The position numbers were made by a program, and so were the translations under genes. From NCBI RefSeq assembly GCF_051020765.1, contig NW_027469125.1, positions 496,001 to 560,000 of the forward strand: a stretch of DNA of 64,000 nt, in the 5' to 3' direction. This stretch comes from Lasioglossum baleicum. Lineage: Eukaryota > Arthropoda > Insecta > Hymenoptera > Halictidae. A model generated the notes under the pieces. That model did not search any database. It was given only the letters and a program-made list of their open reading frames with translations, and had not been told where the DNA came from. Positions 10,304 through 21,556 of the stretch are shown here, piece by piece; the first letter of the stretch is position 1; each line of letters starts with the position of its first letter.

Positions 10304-11723
10304 ATATCGATTTCTAATAAATTTATATTGCCTCCTAAATGTCCATCAACATCGAAGCTGAAAAAATTAATGTTCGTTCACAAAAACTGTAGTTAATATA
10401 AATTCACAAAGATAGACATTTTGGGATGCAGTATTTTTCAGCCAAAAAAATTGCTTCTTTTCATCGAGGTGTCCTGATTACCCTATTTAATATTTATTCT
10501 GGGTCTTTTGTGTAAATGAAAAACAGTCCTTTGCGGTAACAATTAACGCCGTTAGTTGAGGATGGTTGCTCGCAATGTATTAAAAATTAATATTTAATGA
10601 AATGAATAAAATCTATATACTTTCTTAGAATTTGCAAGGTGTATTTTTTAGAGGACCTAACTGGACCTAATCGTATAAACAGATCATTTTCATTAGACCT
10701 TCCTCTACATATCCCCACAAAAAAATCATATCCGAACCGATCCGATCTTGGAAATTATGATTGTTTAAAGTTATCGGGGACGTCTCACCTGACGCATAGC
10801 AACTCACATACATTAAATACCATCCAAATATGAATATTTTTGCAATTGCATTAAAAGTTCGTACCTACCTAAAACAAGTATGTAATTTTTAACAATAATA
10901 TAGTTAATCTATTAATTTTATTGTTAAAAACATAACGAACGGTAATAATATAACTGGACTAAGAGTTTCATAGTTTTCCTTAGTGAGTATCACTGTTTTT
11001 GGGTAAGTATATCTGTCAATTTATCTATGCAGATAAAGCAGTATGTTAATTAGATTACATTTTATATCTGACAATATTTGTTGAATATAATAATTTTAAT
11101 CTCAGTTTTTATGCCTGCAGATATCCAGAAGCTGCAGATTTAATAATTAATTAAACTAAACAAATTGACCAAAAGTTTACCTGTGAACATCAATTTAGAA
11201 ACGTTTTGCTAAGATTAATTGGCTTATCTTTTATATTTGTTATATTTTTGTTCATATTTTCATCTTTTATAAACACATTACACATACATGAAATAATACG
11301 AAATAACAAAGGTTGTAATATATAGAATGAACATGATCTTAAAACAATTAAATTGAAAAAATTATTTATAATTATTATAAAAAATATCTTTTGACACGCT
11401 TGTGAGGCGTTTTTACCTCCTCGAATTTATATTTTACGCATTCTATAAAACATTACATGTATGAAATGTAAACATAAAATACATGTTTAGTAAGAGTAAA
11501 AAATAGTTTGGGAGATTATACTTAAACAATTTTATTTTAATACAAAAAATCAATGAAAATTAATTAACAATTATTGTTTAACAAAATAAAAAAAATTTTA
11601 TTTGTTAACAGTTAAGATTGACTATTTTTTAAATGAATTTTAGTGCAAATTTCATCCCGATATCTCTTATGGTTGTAGAGTTATAACAAAATGTCACTAA
11701 ATTTCTCGATCCAGCCCACTGTG
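10206..11723. mobile_element. 1.5 kb nonautonomous TIR element inside PolB (left copy)
   Basis: The ends CACAGTGGGCCGGATCGAGA and its inverted partner (11689-11723) form TIRs of about 34 bp. The interior is AT-rich, has a CT microsatellite near 10254-10300 and no convincing gene. It is present in both arms (mirror 14443-15966), so it predates the palindrome. No target duplication is visible and about 200 codons of polymerase expected here are missing, so its arrival probably came with a deletion. Confidence 0.75.
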
Positions 11724-11789
11724 AGTCACCATGACTCCGCGAATACATAGGATTAAATACCCTGTTTAGAACAAATGCCACTAACGTTC

Positions 11790-12560
11790 TTGAAAAGAAA
11801 TTTTGTACAAATTGATGAACAACGCGGTATTCGGTAAAACTATGGAAAAATGTTTGGAATCATGTAGACGTAAACCTCGTGACACGTTGGGGATGGGCTA
11901 CATGGTGCAGAGGCAATGATCGCGAAACCAAATTTTCCATAAACGCTATGCATTTTCCGAAAACTTTTTTTCAAGAAACCAATCTATGTGGGTATGTGCA
12001 TATTAGATATATCCAAAACCTGCTTGTACGGATTTGATCATGAGTACATGGTTCCTCGATATGGTAAAACCTGTAAGGTAATGTACACAGACACCGACAG
12101 CATAATTTATCATATTATGTGTGAGGTCATTTATGAAACCATGAGACGCGATATTAACTGTTTCGACACAAGTGATTATCGATAGAGAATAGGTATAATT
12201 TCCTACTTGTAAATAAAAAGGTTCCCGGCTTGATGAAAGACGAGAACAATGGGATGATAATGATGAAATTTGTCGGACTGAGAGCAAAAATGTACACATT
12301 GCGTGTAGATGGAAAATCTGATACAAAAAAAAGCAAAAGGTGTAAAGTCTAACGTTGTAAGGACAACAATATCGTTTGATGATTACATGGGATGTTTGCA
12401 AGATGAAATTGCTATGAGTCGTACACAGACATCCATACGATCGAAATTGCACAAAGTGTTCGACGATCGGCTGGAGAACTTCGGAATAAGCTTCCAGGAC
12501 AATATTAAGAAATTACGTGTAAAAGAAACGCGTCGACCAATCTTGAGAGAGAGAGAGAGA
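11790..12560 (+). pseudogene. DNA polymerase B, catalytic C-terminal segment (left copy)
   Basis: The visible motifs in order are KLMNNAVFGKTMEKC (palm region), CILDISKTCLYGFDHEYMVP, the catalytic motif C MYTDTDSIIYH with its DTD, then VPGLMKDENNG, FVGLRAKMYTL and KKAKGVKSNVV. These identify a Polinton-type protein-primed polymerase. Several frameshifts and stops break it. An extra A in the run at 12325-12332 (8 A here, 7 in the mirror) shifts the left copy only. The mirrored copy runs about 13610-14390, where 13403-13936 (minus) stays open longer. The motif A region is absent. Confidence 0.85.
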
Positions 12561-12606
12561 GAGATCCATGGATATGATGTTCAACCGTCATATTGCATAC
12601 TGTACA

Positions 12607-12956
12607 TGCGCTATAGCTGTACCTGTACATGCACTATACCTGTACATGCGCTATACCTGTACCTGTACCTGTCTGTAGCTGTTCCCGTACCTGTCTGTAG
12701 CTGTTCCTGTACCTGTTCATACCTGTCTGTAGCTGTTCCTGTACCTGTCCATACCTGTCTGTAGCTGTTCATGTACCTGTCTATACCTGTCTGTAGCTGT
12801 TCCTGTACCTGTCCATACCTGTCTGTAGCTGTTCCTGTACCTGTCCATACCTGTCTGTAGCTGTTCCTGAACCTGTCTGTACCTGTCTGTAGCTGTCTAT
12901 AGCTGTACCTGTATCTGTTCCTGTACCCGTCTGTACCTATCTGTACCTGTCTGTAC
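12607..12956 (+). repeat. CTGT-rich minisatellite flanking the palindrome centre (left)
   Basis: Irregular 6-bp words (ACCTGT, CTGTAG) form a higher-order unit of about 32 bp (TCTGTAGCTGTTCCTGTACC...). The mirrored array at 13140-13560 is longer. The open frames across both arrays are simple-sequence artefacts. Confidence 0.9.
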
Positions 12957-13139
12957 CCCTAAATATAAAAAAAGAAACGAAAAGGGGGGGGGGGGTACGA
13001 GGAGGTAACTTCCACATCAACTCGCGGGAAGTGACGTCACCACAAGCGGTTGTGGACCACACGTGTTGAGCGAAGTTCGAACGTGTTCCGTTTTATGGTA
13101 ACTTGATATGACTCGATGGATGCTACTTAATATCGATAA
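12957..13139. other. Unique spacer at the centre of the 15 kb palindrome
   Basis: About 180 bp that is not mirrored. It includes a 12-G run near 12986 and the hexamer CACGTG. It contains no gene. Confidence 0.7.
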
Positions 13140-13560
13140 TACAGGTACAGGTACAGCTATAGACAGCTATAGACAGGTACAGACAGGTACAGGAACAGGT
13201 ACGGGTACAGCTACAGACAAGTACAGACAGGTACAGACGGGTACTGGAACAGATACAGGTACAGCTATAGACAGCTACAGACAGGTACAGACAGGTTCAG
13301 GAACAGCTACAGACAGGTATGGACAGGTACAGGAACAGCTACAGACAGGTATGGACAGGTACAGGAACAGCTACAGACAGGTATAGACAGGTACATGAAC
13401 AGCTACAGACAGGTATGGACAGGTACAGGAACAGCTACAGACAGGTATGAACAGGTACAGGAACAGCTACAGACAGGTACGGGAACAGCTACAGACAGGT
13501 ACAGGTACAGGTATAGCGCATGTACAGGTATAGTGCATGTACAGGTACAGCTATAGCGCA
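13140..13560 (-). repeat. CTGT-rich minisatellite (right)
   Basis: Reverse-complement counterpart of 12607-12956, with additional repeat units. The two arrays differ in copy number. Confidence 0.9.
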
Positions 13561-13609
13561 TGTACAGTATGCAATATGACGGTTGAACATCATATCCATG
13601 GATCTCTCT

Positions 13610-14390
13610 CTCTCTCTCTCTCAAGATTGGTCGACGCGTTTCTTTTACACGTAATTTCTTAATATTGTCCTGGAAGCTTATTCCGAAGTTCTCCAGCCGA
13701 TCGTCGAACACTTTGTGCAATTTCGATCGTATGGATGTCTGTGTACGACTCATAGCAATTTCATCTTGCAAACATCCCATGTAATCATCAAACGATATTG
13801 TTGTCCTTACAACGTTAGACTTTACACCTTTTGCTTTTTTTGTATCAGATTTTCCATCTACACGCAATGTGTACATTTTTGCTCTCAGTCCGACAAATTT
13901 CATCATTATCATCCCATTGTTCTCGTCTTTCATCAAGCCGGGAACCTTTTTATTTACAAGTAGGAAATTATACCTATTCTCTATCGATAATCACTTGTGT
14001 CGAAACAGTTAATATCGCGTCTCATGGTTTCATAAATGACCTCACACATAATATGATAAATTATGCTGTCGGTGTCTGTGTACATTACCTTACAGGTTTT
14101 ACCATATCGAGGAACCATGTACTCATGATCAAATCCGTACAAGCAGGTTTTGGATATATCTAATATGCACATACCCACATAGATTGGTTTCTTGAAAAAA
14201 AGTTTTCGGAAAATGCATAGCGTTTATGGAAAATTTGGTTTCGCGATCATTGCCTCTGCACCATGTAGCCCATCCCCAACGTGTCACGAGGTTTACGTCT
14301 ACATGATTCCAAACATTTTTCCATAGTTTTACCGAATACCGCGTTGTTCATCAATTTGTACAAAATTTCTTTTCAAGAACGTTAGTGGCA
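13610..14390 (-). pseudogene. DNA polymerase B, catalytic C-terminal segment (right copy)
   Basis: Mirror of 11790-12560 with the same motif C (TDTDS) and the same stop after DTSDYR. Here the frame stays open from MMKDENNG (13936) through KKAKGVKSNVV into the CT repeat, because the A run is one base shorter than in the left copy. The two copies are therefore not identical and have diverged since the palindrome formed. Confidence 0.85.
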
Positions 14391-14442
14391 TTTGTTCTAA
14401 ACAGGGTATTTAATCCTATGTATTCGCGGAGTCATGGTGACT

Positions 14443-15862
14443 CACAGTGGGCTGGATCGAGAAATTTAGTGACATTTTGTTATAACTCTACAACCATAAG
14501 AGATATCGGGATGAAATTTGCACTAAAATTCATTTAAAAAATAGTCAATCTTAACTGTTAACAAATAAAATTTTTTTTATTTTGTTAAACAATAATTGTT
14601 AATTAATTTTCATTGATTTTTTGTATTAAAATAAAATTGTTTAAGTATAATCTCCCAAACTATTTTTTACTCTTACTAAACATGTATTTTATGTTTACAT
14701 TTCATACATGTAATGTTTTATAGAATGCGTAAAATATAAATTCGAGGAGGTAAAAACGCCTCACAAGCGTGTCAAAAGATATTTTTTATAATAATTATAA
14801 ATAATTTTTTCAATTTAATTGTTTTAAGATCATGTTCATTCTATATATTACAACCTTTGTTATTTCGTATTATTTCATGTATGTGTAATGTGTTTATAAA
14901 AGATGAAAATATGAACAAAAATATAACAAATATAAAAGATAAGCCAATTAATCTTAGCAAAACGTTTCTAAATTGATGTTCACAGGTAAACTTTTGGTCA
15001 ATTTGTTTAGTTTAATTAATTATTAAATCTGCAGCTTCTGGATATCTGCAGGCATAAAAACTGAGATTAAAATTATTATATTCAACAAATATTGTCAGAT
15101 ATAAAATGTAATCTAATTAACATACTGCTTTATCTGCATAGATAAATTGACAGATATACTTACCCAAAAACAGTGATACTCACTAAGGAAAACTATGAAA
15201 CTCTTAGTCCAGTTATATTATTACCGTTCGTTATGTTTTTAACAATAAAATTAATAGATTAACTATATTATTGTTAAAAATTACATACTTGTTTTAGGTA
15301 GGTACGAACTTTTAATGCAATTGCAAAAATATTCATATTTGGATGGTATTTAATGTATGTGAGTTGCTATGCGTCAGGTGAGACGTCCCCGATAACTTTA
15401 AACAATCATAATTTCCAAGATCGGATCGGTTCAGATATGATTTTTTTGTGGGGATATGTAGCGGAAGGTCTAATGAAAATGATCTGTTTATACGATTAGG
15501 TCCAGTTAGGTCCTCTAAAAAATACACCTTGCAAATTCTAAGAAAGTATATAGATTTTATTCATTTCATTAAATATTAATTTTTAATACATTGCGAGAAA
15601 CCATCCTCAACTAACGGCGTTAATTGTTACCGCAAAGGACTGTTTTTCATTTACACAAAAGACCCAGAATAAATATTAAATAGGGTAATCAGGACACCTC
15701 GATGAAAAGAAGCAATTTTTTTGGCTGAAAAATACTGCATCCCAAAATGTCTATCTTTGTGAATTTATATTAACTACAGTTTTTGTGAACGAACATTAAT
15801 TTTTTCAGCTTCGATGTTGATGGACATTTAGGAGGCAATATAAATTTATTAGAAATCGATAT

Positions 15863-15920
<58 letters not shown>

Positions 15921-15966
15921 ACTCTTTCGTGAAATGTCACTAAATTTCTCGATCCGGCCCACTGTG
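14443..15966. mobile_element. 1.5 kb nonautonomous TIR element inside PolB (right copy)
   Basis: Mirror of 10206-11723. The GA/CT microsatellite is slightly longer in this copy. Confidence 0.75.
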
Positions 15967-16197
15967 TTAATAATTCAAACCTAATTTTATATGTTTTAGC
16001 ATAGCATCCCACGTGAAACCTGGTAAAGTGTAATAATATGGTGGATCTACACTGTAGCTCTTAATTCAAGTTTTTATGAAAATTTTAAAAAACATCAGCC
16101 AGTAACAAAACATCAGCTTTCAAATACAGATCGCTGTATTCACCCAAACTTTTTGTGTTGAAACGCTTCCACACATTCTCGGCATGCACATAATCAC
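15967..16197 (-). pseudogene. DNA polymerase B, second segment (right copy)
   Basis: Mirror of 9975-10205, carrying the same premature stops. Confidence 0.75.
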
Positions 16198-16398
16198 TAG
16201 ACTGCGGATTTTATACATTTATGGCAAAAATGAGTATGTGCAATTTAAAGCAGTGGACAGGTTAACAGGATTTAAAAATATCAATGTACTCGTTTCAGCT
16301 AATTAATATCATTGGAGAAAAAATTATATTTCTATTTGGCTCCTATGTTGTGCAATTTATGAAGACAATTTTTATTTTTCATAAAGATCCGCAGTCTA
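16198..16398. mobile_element. 201 bp TIR element in PolB (right copy, clean form)
   Basis: The same insertion as 9182-9974, but without the nested TTAA element. It is flanked by ATAATCAC on both sides, the complement of GTGATTAT. It shows the original 201 bp length. Confidence 0.85.
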
Positions 16399-17001
16399 AT
16401 AATCACGTTCGGATACGGTTTCGCCTGTCAACGAACTGTAAAATGACTCGCAAACAAAGATCGTCTAATTTATCTACGCAATCGAGATATTCGTATGGAA
16501 AGAGACACCCTTTCGCGTCAACAACATGAAATTTTCTATGGAAAGATTTTGAAATTCGGAACGCGTAAAATTGTCAATTTGTTTGTGTCGAGGAAAGATG
16601 CTAATTTGTCGAGACTTGTGTTCAAACATTTTTGTACGAATCGATGAATCGTAATTTAATACAATTACGCGAATCTGATTGCTGATCTTCAACATTTTTG
16701 TAAATGAAATATACTTTTCTTTAGTTATTGGTAATACGTTGACACTACCTTCAAACGCATTAGCTATTTCTTCGATAATGAAATGTGAATCGTACCCGGA
16801 TAAATTGTGGAAAACTATGGGAATGCAAAACGAATTTTTGTAATTTAAATTGCAATCTTGATGCGTGGGGCCTCTATATCGTCCTGTTAGATGACAATGA
16901 TCGCGCACCCGTATATCCTTTTCCTCACATGGTTTTTCACAAATGTTGCAATGCGCCGCGTTGATAAGTGCCTCGCACTGTTCATTCGTTAGCTGTTTCA
17001 T
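16399..17001 (-). pseudogene. Polinton-type DNA polymerase B, first segment (right copy)
   Basis: Mirror of 8579-9181 with a 175-codon ORF (16474-17001). It differs from the left copy at position 102 (T for I). Both copies share the later frameshifts. Confidence 0.85.
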
Positions 17002-17551
17002 AATTTATCAAATAAAAAAATTATAAGAAAGATCTTATTTTTTATTTAAAACCAATCCTCCTCCTCCGCCTCGTCCTCCTACTCATACAATTAACTCGTA
17101 TTTATTAAAAAGAAAACAATTACAGTAATAATATCGCCCCCTCCCTATACAGCGAGATATTTTTTACATTAGTGAAAAGTTACTCTTATCTACTCTTTAA
17201 TTATACAAATATACAAGTATTAAAAAATAATTAAAATATAATTATTGCAGCGAATTTCTTGTCATTTGTCTTCATTATTTTTGTTTCCTGCGAACAGACA
17301 GATAGACAGTTATATGTATATCATGTTATATACTTTGGGATATTTTTTCTTTGAAAATTTATTTACCTTCGAGCGACGATTCTTTGACGAATCCTCAGAC
17401 GTCCATACCGCGCTTCGCCCAAAATCAATCTCCAATTTCACAATCATTGTGAAACACTGTGTGAAAAAAATAAAAAAAACGTAAAAAGAGGTGTCATGTT
17501 TGTGGTTTTGACGTGGAAAAAATTCAAAGTCGCGTCTTTATAACTGATACT

Positions 17552-18056
17552 TTACGTGTTTTTATAATTGTTAACCCCTGCTCGAAATGTTTGTACTTCG
17601 CGCAGACTGCAATGGTATGTGATGTTTTTTGTCGGTTGCCAACAGTGAAGTCGACACGGTTCGTCATCAGCAATTTCATACACGGGATCGTGAACTAGTA
17701 CATCGTATTTCGGACAGTTGAAATCTTCCAAATTTATCGAGTTTGTTTTCATTTTTCGAAGGATGTCTCTCTCTCGAAACATCCACCTTTGTACGCTACG
17801 ACAGGATTCGCATAATCGCGCACAAAATTTTGAATTACTTCGAATATATCGTGCTGTTGATATTTTTCATAGCCGAAATCTTTAAATGGAATCCCGTGTA
17901 TGAAGTTGCTGACATACCATGCAGACTTTTTGTCAGCGTCGGATAAACAACGTTCTTCCCCAAGCGAAATTCGAAGAGTTCGAACGAGCCGTCGTGACAA
18001 ACATCGATCATAGCTAACTCTTTGCATATAAATTTTTTTTCCACAATTTTTTCCAC
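17552..18056 (-). pseudogene. Unrecognised ORF of the palindromic element (right copy)
   Basis: Mirror of 7524-8028, with the same frameshift and only a few substitutions. No function is assigned. Confidence 0.5.
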
Positions 18057-18639
18057 TAGATTTTACATCGTTTATTAATTTTTTTTATTGTACTTACCGT
18101 TGAAGAAAGGGGGATGCGCGAAGTTGGCTGGTCGGATGATAAAAACACACACGCGATGTAACTTCGTATAGCGATCCTGATTGTCGACGTTTTTTCTTAT
18201 GGTATAACTTCATACGACGACTGTTACGAGCAATTTATAATGAATACACCTACCCACTAATGTAAAAAATATCTCCATATAATATTCCACACACACGCAA
18301 CAAGTCCAACGGGCAGTACGTGAAAACCGTCACGTATGGAAAAATGGTTGATCTTTGAATCTCAACACGACAAACGCTTGCAACGATGGAACGTTCACGA
18401 AGACTTCGCGTTCCATTCATTCATTCTTACCATCCCCACCAACTACAATAAAAAGCTGGAAGAAATGATTTGAAATGCTACTCTTAATGAGCGTTTACGA
18501 TAGCTGACTGTATGGCGATGGCAGACAGAAACAGCGACACGGTCCTCTTACATCTTGCATTACATCGATAAGAAGATCTTTCAGAGGGGACCGTTGTATA
18601 TTTATGAAATTAAACAAGACGTTCATCGAACTCGTGAGA

Positions 18640-19250
18640 TTAGACGTTCGTCGAAATCTCCGCTCGATAACAAAATCGTCGATAAACTTTATAATCGTAA
18701 AAAATTTACAGCATGATTGATTATGTTCACAAATATTAATAACTATACTAATTTAAATGATAACAAAATGAAATCTGTGCGAAAGTGGTCTGTACACCTA
18801 ACTGAAAAACTTCTGTAATACAAGAATTTACACAATTTTCCTCAAAACCCTTGAAAATTGCCAATGAACGGATGCTGTTTCATAAAGCGTGGCGTAAAAT
18901 CTCTTGGCTTTCAATGAAGTATACTACAAGCGACCTTTAGCTACGTTGGATAGAAAAAATTCCATGACAAACGGAAAAATTTAGAAATTGACTTCTTTCT
19001 AGATTTTCGGCCAAATACCCCAGAGTTGGGCATTAATCGATTAAAATTTTAGTCAAGATTGATTAATGTGTATGATTAAAAGAAGAAATCATCGAAAAAT
19101 CGAAGACTGATTCAATCGATTGATGAAGTTAATAATCACCATACGGTCTATCCATAAATTGTAATAACCGGGGAGATAGACACAGAGAGCGGAGATGAAG
19201 AATTGACAGAAATATATCTCAAGAGAAACTCAGTTTACATTTTTTTCAGT
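18640..19250. other. Right-arm-only 610 bp segment
   Basis: This sequence has no partner in the left arm, which instead carries the second direct repeat (6761-6983). It contains a hAT-like end, CAGAGTTGGGCATTAATCG (19023 onward), and no gene. Confidence 0.6.
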
Positions 19251-20023
19251 ATTCATACAGTTTTGATTCCGTATTTCATTTCGAAGTTCCATCGATTCAG
19301 ACTTCGCGTTCCATCGCGTCCTGTTCATTCATTCTTATCATCCCCAACCAACTACGATAAAAAGATGTATGAAATTATTTGAAATGCTACTTTTAATGAA
19401 TGTTTACGATAGCTGGCTGTATGGCGATGGCAGACAGAAACAGTGACACGGTCCTCTTGCACTACATCGATAAGAGGGGACCGTTGTACGAAATTAAACA
19501 AGACGAACTCGTGAGATTATACGTTCATCGAAATCTCCGCACGTGAGAAAAACCGTTGGTCCTCGACAAATCGATGTTGAGAAAAATTATTGACTGGCTG
19601 TATGGTCCCCTTACATAAATCTTTCAGAGGGGACCTTGTATATATTTATGAAATTAAACAAGACGTTCATTGAACTCCGTTCAAATGAATGTTTTACGAT
19701 AGCTGCATGGCGATGACAGACATAAACAGTCTTGCATGTAGAGACGTGAAAACATAAACACGTTCGGACACGTTCCCAAGGATCACCCCTCCCCCTCCCC
19801 CTCACCAGGCAATACCAGGAAACTGGTCTCGAATGCAATACCTGGAAACTGCCCCCCCTCTCCCCCACCTTTCAAGATATGGGCTGTATCCCCCCCCTCC
19901 CCCTCCCCCAAAAACATGATGCAATAATTCCATTAAAAATATGACGTAATATATGCTCGTGCAATACCGCTCGGCGGTACCGCTCTCCCGTGAAGTGAAA
20001 AGTGAATTAGAACCCGTTTATAA

Positions 20024-20798
20024 CAGAGTTGGGCAAAATGTAATTTCAATTACAGTTACAATTACTTGCCAATTACTGTAATTTGGAATTGCAGAAATAC
20101 AATTACAATTACATGTAATTGTAATTGGAATTGCAATTACATGTAATTGTAACTGTAATTGTTAGTAGCAGTTACAAGTAATTGTAGCTGGTAGCTACAG
20201 TTCCTTTCCAAACAGACGACGCTCGCGCGTCGCGCGTGAACATTCACACACCGCTAGGGTACTCTCACACACCGCTAGACCATGTATACGTACGCGAGGA
20301 TTGCAAGGGTCCGGGATTCAACTTCTGATTTCTCGATAATGCAAGGACGGGGTTTTTTAGTAGTCAAAATCGCTAGATGAAAGATCAATCTATGCCATTG
20401 TTTGCCTCAAAAGTCCTTCTTTTACGTTTCCGAGCAATGGTTTTGCAATATTCGGCTGCATGTTGCCCGTCGGAGAGGCTACTACGTCGGCGTGACTGCA
20501 GCGTCATCTAACGGGCAACATGCGACGGGCAACATGCAGCCAAATATTGAAAAACTATTTCTCAGAAATACCCAGAGTACCCTAGCGGTGTGTGAATGTT
20601 CACGCGCGACGCGCGAGCGTCGTCTGTTTGGAAAGGAACTGTAGCTACCAGCTACAATTACTTGTAACTGCTATTAACAATTACAGTTACAATTACATGT
20701 AATTGGAATTGGAATTGCAGAAATACAATTACAATTACATGTAATTGTAATTGAAGATGTAATTAATTACTCATGTAATTAATTCCTGCCCAACTCTG
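20024..20798. mobile_element. 775 bp hAT-like foldback element (right arm only)
   Basis: The termini CAGAGTTGGGC and GCCCAACTCTG are flanked by GTTTATAA (20016-20023) and GTGTATAA (20799-20806), an 8-bp duplication with one mismatch. The mirrored left-arm site (about 5955) is empty and holds a single GTGTATAA equivalent. The arms are rich in AATTAC words. The inner core (20205-20640) is a relative of the TTAA element core at 9300-9840. No transposase is encoded. Confidence 0.88.
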
Positions 20799-21556
20799 GT
20801 GTATAACATCTACTGAGGGGCGCAGCGGTAAGGGGCCTGGTACCGCGCGGAATATGGCAAGCCTGGTTCTGACTGAAACAGTTATGAGAACCGAAAAAAT
20901 TTTATAACAGTTATGAGAATATCGGTTCTGGCTTATATCGGTTACGGTTACGGTTCCTGAGAACCGATATTATAACGGTTCTTTAACTGTTATTTTTCGG
21001 TTCTGGATTTCGGTTTCGGTTCCGGTTCTTCACACTTCCGAACCGTCCGAACCTATAATATGTCCCGTATCGGTCTCATATCGGTTTTGCAGTTCTGGAA
21101 CTGATATTTTCTGGTGCTGTATCGGCCGCGTTTTCGACCGCGCGATTTTGGTTTTTTAGTCCTAGTTCAGACACGGCGGAAATCGTTCGATTTTTGTTTT
21201 TGATTGATCGACCGCGCTAATGCGTGTGAACGAATACATAGACGCTAATGTAAATAAGGTCGGCGCGGTTCAAATCGCGCGGTCGAAAACGCGCGGATTC
21301 CGTCGTGTCTGAACGAGCCCTTAGTGCTCCCGAAAAAGATGCACTACTAAACTAAACTAATAGATTCGGGGACATATAATCTATAAAAAAATATTGGTTT
21401 ATATACATTTGTAACGTAGATATGTCTGTGATATCTATATACAGCACAAAAAACAGTCAAGCATTATTTATTGTATACAAAAATTCGTCATACCATATTT
21501 ATGTATTAGTATGACATCGATACATTACTATGTTTGATTCGGATTCTGGTTGATTA

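Larger units (their letters stand above)
5811..20865. mobile_element. 15 kb palindromic TIR element carrying mirrored Polinton PolB fragments
   Basis: The ends are CAGGCTCGCCATATTCCGCG and its inverted partner ending GGCAAGCCTG. A perfect 8-bp duplication GTTCTGAC (5803-5810, 20866-20873) flanks them. The whole element is one inverted repeat: left arm 5811 to about 12956, right arm about 13139-20865, spacer about 180 bp. Mirrored in both arms are an unrecognised ORF, broken DNA polymerase B segments, a 201 bp and a 1.5 kb insertion, and a CTGT-rich minisatellite next to the spacer. Each arm also has private insertions. The duplication length fits a hAT-type integration, whereas Polintons normally make 6-bp duplications. 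The polymerase therefore looks like captured cargo. Confidence 0.8.

Noticed and set aside
12309..13386. Open frames with repeated Thr-Gly, Tyr-Arg-Gln or Cys-Thr-Cys
   Set aside because: These translate the CTGT minisatellites at the palindrome centre. Only the part before 12560 (PolB) is real coding sequence.
5811..20865. Palindrome as an assembly or chimeric-read artefact
   Set aside because: The arms differ by private insertions with their own target duplications, by indels and by substitutions, and the whole is bounded by a perfect 8-bp duplication.
5811..20865. A complete Polinton with long terminal repeats
   Set aside because: No integrase, packaging ATPase or capsid genes are visible, the polymerase is present twice in mirrored broken form, and the duplication is 8 bp rather than 6.
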